A stretch of DNA of 24,273 bases, taken from NCBI GenBank assembly GCA_009731375.1, contig BJOX01000018.1, positions 1,138,181-1,162,453 of the forward strand, given 5' to 3'. The position numbers were made by a program, and so were the translations under genes. Below, in pieces: positions 21,475 to 24,273 of the stretch (the stretch's first letter is position 1; every line of letters begins with the position of its first letter). This DNA comes from Paulinella micropora. Taxonomy: Eukaryota; Cercozoa; Imbricatea; Euglyphida. The notes beneath the pieces are model-generated. The model searched no databases, was not told the origin of the DNA, and worked only from the letters and a program-made list of their open reading frames with translations.

Positions 21475-22210
21475 GGTCAAGACCATGGCCAAGGAAGGCT
21501 ACCTAGACGGAAAGGAGCCAGGCACAAAGCTAGGGGCTGCTATCTTGCTTGCGACCCAAGTCAGTGGGGACGGTGACGATGTTCAGTCTAAGTCTAAAAT
21601 ACATGCGGGAGAGCCCCCTTACGAAATTCCTACAGCAGATGCAATCGCAGAAGTGGTTTTACTTAAAGCGAACACGCTGATAGAGGCTTATGACAAGCTC
21701 TGGAGCACAGCGTTTTCCAAAGAGATAATCTTCTACGGAGGGAAAGAGATCACCTCCGCGAAGGAGCTTGAGGACTTGGAGCGCAAAGGCGCGAATGTGC
21801 AGAGGTACCTGGTGCATAAGTGGTGGCGGGTGCCACTGATCTACTACGCGTTTAAACCGCCGGGGAGTGAGCCGGTGGGTCGGACCTTTACCGCAGAGGA
21901 GTGCTTAGCCCTACCCGAGAAGCTGAGGAGAGCTCCTGAGGGCTGCAGGTGTTGCCAGCCGCCTGTGGTCCCACACCCTGACAAAGTCCAATCCACCACG
22001 CCTGACCTGGTGAGAGCTTTGGCGAAGGAGAAAGCCTTGAAAGAGACCGTGCTGGCCCTCAAGCCGGACGAGGAGAAGGCATTGAAGGAGGCCCAGAAGG
22101 AGCTCACGCTTGCGCAAACAGAGGTGCGCATGCGTCGAAGCGAGATGGAAAACCCGAATCAGTTAGGGGACGTCTGGTGGATCGCCAAAACTGCCCCTGG
22201 CAAACTTTAG
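13989..22210 (+). CDS. Transcription initiation factor TFIIB, 13 exons (spliced)
   Basis: TFIIB binds TBP-DNA and recruits RNA polymerase II. Proposed exons: 13989-14081, 14937-15017, 16684-16758, 17196-17273, 18565-18627, 19805-19843, 19918-19970, 20360-20415, 20460-20521, 20781-20825, 21098-21151, 21324-21383, 21473-22210. The product is ~498 residues; human TFIIB is 316. The first Cys pair is QCPACPP and the second TCGRCGCV. The spacing from CG-x-V to EYRTF equals that of human TFIIB (CG-x-V to EWRTF). [13 protein letters not shown] matches the DPSRVG region, and SLSTYI matches LSTMI. From MVSKIEL to YDSCK the first cyclin fold aligns without gaps over 46 residues with human [15 protein letters not shown] is in the second fold. 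The loop between the Cys pairs is ~25 residues, longer than usual, and the C-terminus is extended. Paralogues such as BRF are less likely because the whole layout fits TFIIB. All introns used are GT-AG. The exon 5 donor is uncertain. Confidence 0.85.
14102..14711. other. Assembly gap (N) inside TFIIB intron 1
   Basis: 610 undetermined bases. (GA)n begins at the right edge (14712) and CT-rich text precedes the left edge. A small exon hidden in the gap cannot be excluded, though exons 1 and 2 already join in phase. Confidence 0.99.
14937..15017 (+). CDS. TFIIB exon 2: second zinc-ribbon Cys pair
   Basis: 27 codons after acceptor GATAG, from [11 protein letters not shown] to TCGRCGCV. The second zinc pair is C-x2-C. 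A GTTCTT donor at 15018 gives phase 0. Confidence 0.8.
15801..15843 (+). pseudogene. Exon-3 fragment, copy 1 (most diverged with copy 2)
   Basis: TAG then CAAGAAAATTCCGTCAGAAG... ending TTTGCC, matching the first ~47 nt of TFIIB exon 3 with a 2-nt deletion and several substitutions. The microsatellite resumes immediately after it. There is no donor site. Confidence 0.8.
15896..15940 (+). pseudogene. Exon-3 fragment, copy 2
   Basis: TAG then CAAGACAATTGGCCGTCAGA... to TTCGTC, with about seven differences from exon 3. It is cut at the same internal position as the other fragments. Confidence 0.8.
16031..16078 (+). pseudogene. Exon-3 fragment, copy 3
   Basis: TAG then CTGCAAGACAATTTGCCATC... 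to TGTGCC, with about four differences from exon 3. It keeps the complete acceptor-side junction TAG|CTG. Confidence 0.85.
16340..16383 (+). pseudogene. Exon-3 fragment, copy 4
   Basis: CAAGACAAGTTGCCGTAAGA... to TTTGC, with two substitutions relative to exon 3. It has lost the TAG acceptor because TACA abuts it directly. A (GATA)n block follows. Confidence 0.85.
16508..16555 (+). pseudogene. Exon-3 fragment, copy 5 (nearly identical to exon 3)
   Basis: TAG then CTGCAAGACAATTTGCCGTC... to TTTTCC, with one difference over the first ~47 nt. If spliced, it would run into the following repeat and reach an in-frame TAG within a few codons, so it could act only as a decoy acceptor. Confidence 0.85.
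16684..16758 (+). CDS. TFIIB exon 3: B-reader region
   Basis: 25 codons between TAG and GTACAT, phase 0 on both sides. It contains [15 protein letters not shown], equivalent to the E-W-R-T-F and D-P motifs of TFIIB. This is the only copy with the full exon and a donor. Confidence 0.88.
16759..17195 (+). repeat. TFIIB intron 3: (TACA)n then (CTAT)n/(CTAC)n
   Basis: The intron starts GTACATGCATAC, has ~40 nt of unique text near 16801-16835, then long CTAT repeats alternating with CTAC blocks up to ~17180, and ends GTGCCAG. Confidence 0.85.
17196..17273 (+). CDS. TFIIB exon 4: B-linker region
   Basis: 26 codons, [11 protein letters not shown] to [14 protein letters not shown] continues the DP-S-R-V-G motif and SLSTYI matches the conserved LST-x-I segment. 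Acceptor CAG at 17193-17195, donor GTACAA at 17274. Confidence 0.82.
17608..18492 (+). mobile_element. Element with ~230-bp terminal direct repeats (LTR/TRIM-like remnant or tandem duplication)
   Basis: Segment 17608-17836 recurs at 18266-18492. I count about 10 substitutions and 2 single-base indels, roughly 95% identical. ATCT microsatellite flanks the unit on both sides. The repeats begin TGGTATTG and end GACATCTCATC. The 430-bp internal part is unique. Size and structure resemble a TRIM or a heavily deleted LTR element, but no primer-binding site or target-site duplication is evident. A partial tandem duplication of a retrocopied gene end explains the data equally well. Confidence 0.5.
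17954..18295 (+). pseudogene. C-terminal coding remnant inside the intron-4 element
   Basis: A frame open from 17954 has ordinary protein composition, including [30 protein letters not shown] and EPTKRRKR, then runs into the right-hand direct repeat as STPSEWK. In the left repeat (17608-17676) the same frame continues [14 protein letters not shown] to a TAG stop. In the right repeat a 1-nt deletion near 18297 destroys that ending. I do not recognise the family. It is most likely the 3' part of a transposon or retrocopied gene and not part of TFIIB. Confidence 0.45.
18565..18627 (+). CDS. TFIIB exon 5: lead into the first cyclin fold
   Basis: Starts after GTCAG and encodes [19 protein letters not shown] helical sequence in the phase set by exon 4. 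A GT donor at 18628 (AAG|GTTCAG) keeps phase 0. Coding potential continues to 18639 (VQAE), but the donor there (18641, GTATGT at the start of the microsatellite) would be phase 1 and would put exon 6 out of frame. The 3' end is therefore uncertain. Confidence 0.6.
18628..18825 (+). repeat. Intron with (GTAT)n and (GA)n before exon 6A
   Basis: (GTAT)n at about 18641-18740 is followed by (GA)n at about 18741-18808, then GTGTGAGGTAG, which is the acceptor of exon 6A. Confidence 0.8.
18826..18861 (+). CDS. TFIIB exon 6A: alternative/duplicate exon
   Basis: 12 codons, [12 protein letters not shown], between GGTAG and donor GTTTCG. Compared with exon 6B, three differences are synonymous (TCC/TCT, CTA/CTC, AAT/AAC), one is Val to Ala, and the final Lys codon is missing. 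Phase 0 on both sides would allow it to replace 6B. It could be a mutually exclusive exon or a young duplicate that is no longer used. Confidence 0.5.
18862..19804. repeat. Degenerate (TATCTAA)n heptamer array, then (TATATC/TACATC)n
   Basis: Heptamers TATCTAA with TACCTAA, TATCTAG and TATCGAA variants fill ~18868-19560. A higher-order unit of about 138 bp is suggested by recurrences of ACATCTAYATCTAATATCTA near 19056, 19195 and 19333. From 19570 to 19790 the unit becomes hexameric (ATCTAC/ATCTAT). The array lies exactly between the two copies of exon 6. Confidence 0.85.
19805..19843 (+). CDS. TFIIB exon 6B: start of first cyclin fold
   Basis: 13 codons, [13 protein letters not shown], acceptor GGTAG, donor GTACAT. 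It aligns with the MADRINLPRN helix of human TFIIB and joins exon 7 in phase 0. Confidence 0.82.
19918..19970 (+). CDS. TFIIB exon 7
   Basis: 53 nt after [22 protein letters not shown] plus two bases of a Trp codon completed in exon 8. First cyclin fold helix. The donor is GTATGT. The upstream intron (19844-19917) is 74 nt of almost pure CATA. Confidence 0.85.
19971..20359 (+). repeat. TFIIB intron 7: (GTAT)n
   Basis: 389 nt, almost all TATG/GTAT repeat with GCATGC variants near 20240-20275, ending TATGTAG. The first repeat unit is the donor and the last runs directly into the acceptor. Confidence 0.9.
20360..20415 (+). CDS. TFIIB exon 8: conserved cyclin-fold core
   Basis: 56 nt, (W)[18 protein letters not shown], matching the KGRANDAIASACLYIACR segment of human TFIIB. 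It enters in phase 2 and exits in phase 1. Confidence 0.9.
20416..20459 (+). repeat. TFIIB intron 8: 44-nt microsatellite intron
   Basis: GTATATATT then (TATG)n then TAG. The whole intron is 44 nt and has essentially no sequence other than the repeat and splice dinucleotides. Confidence 0.85.
20460..20521 (+). CDS. TFIIB exon 9
   Basis: 62 nt, [21 protein letters not shown] with its first base from exon 8. Matches the helix before the end of the first cyclin fold (FKEICAVSRISKKEI in human). Ends CAG|GT. Confidence 0.85.
20781..20825 (+). CDS. TFIIB exon 10
   Basis: 15 codons, [15 protein letters not shown], last helix of the first cyclin fold. The preceding intron (20522-20780) is (AATGT)n/(TATGT)n and the exon ends CAG|GT. 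Confidence 0.82.
20826..21097 (+). repeat. TFIIB intron 10: (CTAT)n/(CTAC)n with islet B copy 2
   Basis: CTAT, CTAC (about 20893-20940), then CTAT repeats, followed by the unique islet B (21011-21072) and acceptor TGCTCAG. The same islet occurs at 1213-1277. Confidence 0.8.
21098..21151 (+). CDS. TFIIB exon 11: linker between cyclin folds
   Basis: 18 codons, [18 protein letters not shown], between CTCAG and GTAGGT. Both ends phase 0. The following intron (21152-21323) is (GGTA)n, (ATCT)n and (CT)n. Confidence 0.78.
21324..21383 (+). CDS. TFIIB exon 12: start of second cyclin fold
   Basis: 20 codons, [20 protein letters not shown], matching the FCSNLCLPKQVQMAATHI segment of human TFIIB. Acceptor CTCTCAG, donor CAG|GTTACA. 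The next intron (89 nt) ends in (GT)n then AG. Confidence 0.85.
21473..22210 (+). CDS. TFIIB exon 13: second cyclin fold and extended C-terminal tail
   Basis: 245 codons plus TAG. The first ~90 residues complete the second cyclin fold ([20 protein letters not shown], then [25 protein letters not shown]), with a ~20-residue acidic insertion after ATQ. Human TFIIB ends soon after this point. Here ~150 more residues follow: [12 protein letters not shown], a CRCC cysteine cluster, and a Lys/Glu-rich stretch (KEKALKE... to [17 protein letters not shown]) that is probably helical or coiled coil. The ATG at its first codon is internal and is not the gene start. The tail's function is unknown; it may be a lineage-specific docking surface. 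Confidence 0.88.
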
Positions 22211-22334
22211 CATATAGTATAATGCAGTCTTGATAATTGTTGAGACAAAGGAGAACAAGACTGTTAATTCGATATCAACTTATGCTCCTCATCCCGCCAT
22301 CCTTCTCCATGATATGAGTAATGACCCTTCACTT

Positions 22335-22386
<52 letters not shown>

Positions 22387-22425
22387 TCTCTCCCTCTCTC
22401 CCCCCCCCCCCCTCTCCCCCCCCTC
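22211..22425 (+). other. TFIIB 3' flank and CT/C-rich gap edge
   Basis: About 120 nt of unique sequence after the TAG stop, presumably 3' UTR, then (CT)n and C-runs leading into the assembly gap. No AATAAA is seen before the gap. Confidence 0.5.
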
Positions 22426-22858
22426 NNNNNNNNNNNNNNNNNNNNNNNNNNNNNNNNNNNNNNNNNNNNNNNNNNNNNNNNNNNNNNNNNNNNNNNNNNN
22501 NNNNNNNNNNNNNNNNNNNNNNNNNNNNNNNNNNNNNNNNNNNNNNNNNNNNNNNNNNNNNNNNNNNNNNNNNNNNNNNNNNNNNNNNNNNNNNNNNNNN
22601 NNNNNNNNNNNNNNNNNNNNNNNNNNNNNNNNNNNNNNNNNNNNNNNNNNNNNNNNNNNNNNNNNNNNNNNNNNNNNNNNNNNNNNNNNNNNNNNNNNNN
22701 NNNNNNNNNNNNNNNNNNNNNNNNNNNNNNNNNNNNNNNNNNNNNNNNNNNNNNNNNNNNNNNNNNNNNNNNNNNNNNNNNNNNNNNNNNNNNNNNNNNN
22801 NNNNNNNNNNNNNNNNNNNNNNNNNNNNNNNNNNNNNNNNNNNNNNNNNNNNNNNNNN
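22426..22858. other. Assembly gap (N)
   Basis: 433 undetermined bases. The left edge is CT/C-rich and the right edge is purine-rich, so the gap is probably low-complexity DNA. Confidence 0.99.
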
Positions 22859-24159
22859 AAAAAAAGAGGAAAAACAGAGTGAGAAAGAAAAAGGGAAAAT
22901 GAGGGACTGAGAGAGGAAAGGAAGAACCAGTAAGGATACAAAAATAGTGATAAGTAAAGGGAGAAAAAAGTCTCAGAACAGCAGAAGAAAAATCAGATGG
23001 TAAAATATGTGAGAAAAAATGGAAGAAGCACAATAATGGTAAGAAACAAAGAGCGGAAATCGTCTATAGAAAAAGGTAAGTGCAAAGAAGGAAGAAAGGA
23101 AAATAAAAGAAAGAAATCGGGTTAGAAAATAAATTCGCAAAAAGAGTAAAAATAAAGAAAACGCGTATGGAATGTATGTTACAGCAGTAGTATTAATAAC
23201 TCTTACAGGTCACGTACTATATTTTGCCGGTTAAGATCGAAAAGAATATATTTTATTGATGGCATACTTTATCTCAGTCTGGCTCAACCCAAGCACTACG
23301 ACAGTATTCTAATCCTCCTCCTATCAGACTGAGCGGCACCTTAACGACCGACGGCCAAAACCTTTACCGTTGACAATTCACTCTTCAAGTTTTGACCGGC
23401 TCATTAGATTCTCCTCTGAGTGCACGACGTTTCGCCGTGACTTCATATGTAATTCTATGTTTATTAGTGGACATGAAAACGGAGGCTTGAATATTGGAAA
23501 AAAAAGAGTTTTGATACTTTTTCTATAAACATTTTTTCATTTTAAAGATCACACTGAGATCTAATTGGTAGTGAAATAAAAAATTTTGAATTTTGTAATG
23601 CCCCCAACGATAGCTCGTAAAAAGTCTGTTATACAACCAAACACAGTCCTCAAAAGATGAGAATGATGTCTCGTTATATTAGCTCAGTGAAGCCAAAAAG
23701 GAAAACTGCAACAGACCAGGAATAAAATGGCATCAGGTCCAATCCGGACAAATAATACTGAAAAACAAGCTGGTGCACCTGTCACCAGGAAAAGGTACTT
23801 TTTACCGGCTATCCGGGGGGTGATGCCTACAGTACCCCCTCCCGATTTTATGACGGAAATAGCATTTTCGTCATACACCTTCTGATTTCTTTCTGCAAAT
23901 AGTATGCGCTATGGAGTCATGCCACACAGCGCATCGACCCACGGATAGACGCTAAAAGACGATAAATATATCCTCATATGGCACGTCAAAGCGGATTCTA
24001 CAGCCATTCTTGTAAATTTTTGAACTCCTTCCCCTCAATCTCTTTTTTTTTTTTTTTTTTTTTCTCGGCAGTATGTCAAGAACAAATGTACTATTAATAA
24101 AAAAATACAAGCAACGCGGTGCTGTAGTACGATTCCCCCTTTGATCTCCTTCTTCTTCT

Positions 24160-24160
<1 letters not shown>
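22859..24160. other. Purine-rich then unique AT-rich intergenic region; no gene seen
   Basis: 22859-23165 is A/G-rich (AGAAAGAAAAAGGG style). 23166-24030 is unique AT-rich DNA. A 64-codon minus-strand frame at 23684-23878 has no recognisable domain. A T-run of ~22 nt is at about 24042-24063. I can support no gene, RNA or element here. Confidence 0.6.

Positions 24161-24273
<113 letters not shown>

Noticed and set aside
21473-22210. Independent gene starting at the ATG at 21473
   Set aside because: The ATG is the first codon of a terminal exon after a (GT)n-AG acceptor, and the second TFIIB cyclin fold would be cut in half without exon 12.
22230-23033. Frames through the 433-bp gap near the right end
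   Set aside because: Made of N, CT and purine-rich low-complexity DNA.
23684-23878. 64-codon minus-strand frame
   Set aside because: Short, single, no recognisable domain, and no splice or start context beyond chance.

Overview
This is a stretch of a very repeat-rich eukaryotic nuclear genome. By eye, about half of it is di- to heptanucleotide simple repeat. It has GT-AG introns, a tRNA-derived SINE family and an APE-type LINE. Gene style and repeat load suggest a protist, perhaps an alveolate such as a chromerid or dinoflagellate relative; the sequence alone does not settle this. Three runs of N (14102-14711, 15373-15382, 22426-22858) are assembly gaps.

Layout. 1-99 may be the 3' end of a gene on the + strand. 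207-1664 is a GATA/TATC region with GGTA/CTAC blocks and a triplicated unique islet, folded as an imperfect palindrome around ~1170. 1760-2470 is a degenerate pyrimidine-rich minisatellite. 2606-9652 is a chain of minus-strand retroelements, SINE-1, SINE-2 and a 6.1-kb LINE with an intact 1700-codon ORF. Each is bounded on both sides by (AAT)n. 9653-13120 is nearly all microsatellite (AGT, TATG, AATAT, CATA), with a third SINE copy inside an AATAT array. 13121-13988 is unique sequence upstream of the main gene.

13989-22210 is the main gene, which I identify as general transcription factor TFIIB. The protein was assembled from 13 small exons: a zinc ribbon (two Cys pairs on exons 1 and 2), a B-reader/B-linker region (exons 3-5), the first cyclin fold (exons 5/6-10), the second cyclin fold (exons 11/12-13) and a long lineage-specific C-terminal tail (exon 13). 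Almost every intron is mostly microsatellite, and in several the repeat itself supplies the GT donor and/or the AG acceptor. Intron 2 carries five decayed copies of the first ~47 nt of exon 3. Exon 6 is present twice, with mostly synonymous differences. Intron 4 holds an ~0.89-kb element with ~230-bp terminal direct repeats.

22211-24273 is 3' flank: a CT/C-rich gap edge, a purine-rich tract, ~1 kb of unique AT-rich sequence with no gene I can support, and a terminal (ATT)n array.

The most notable biology is a conserved core transcription factor gene whose introns are largely simple repeats, with exon pieces copied along with those repeats, next to retroelements that appear to insert into microsatellites.
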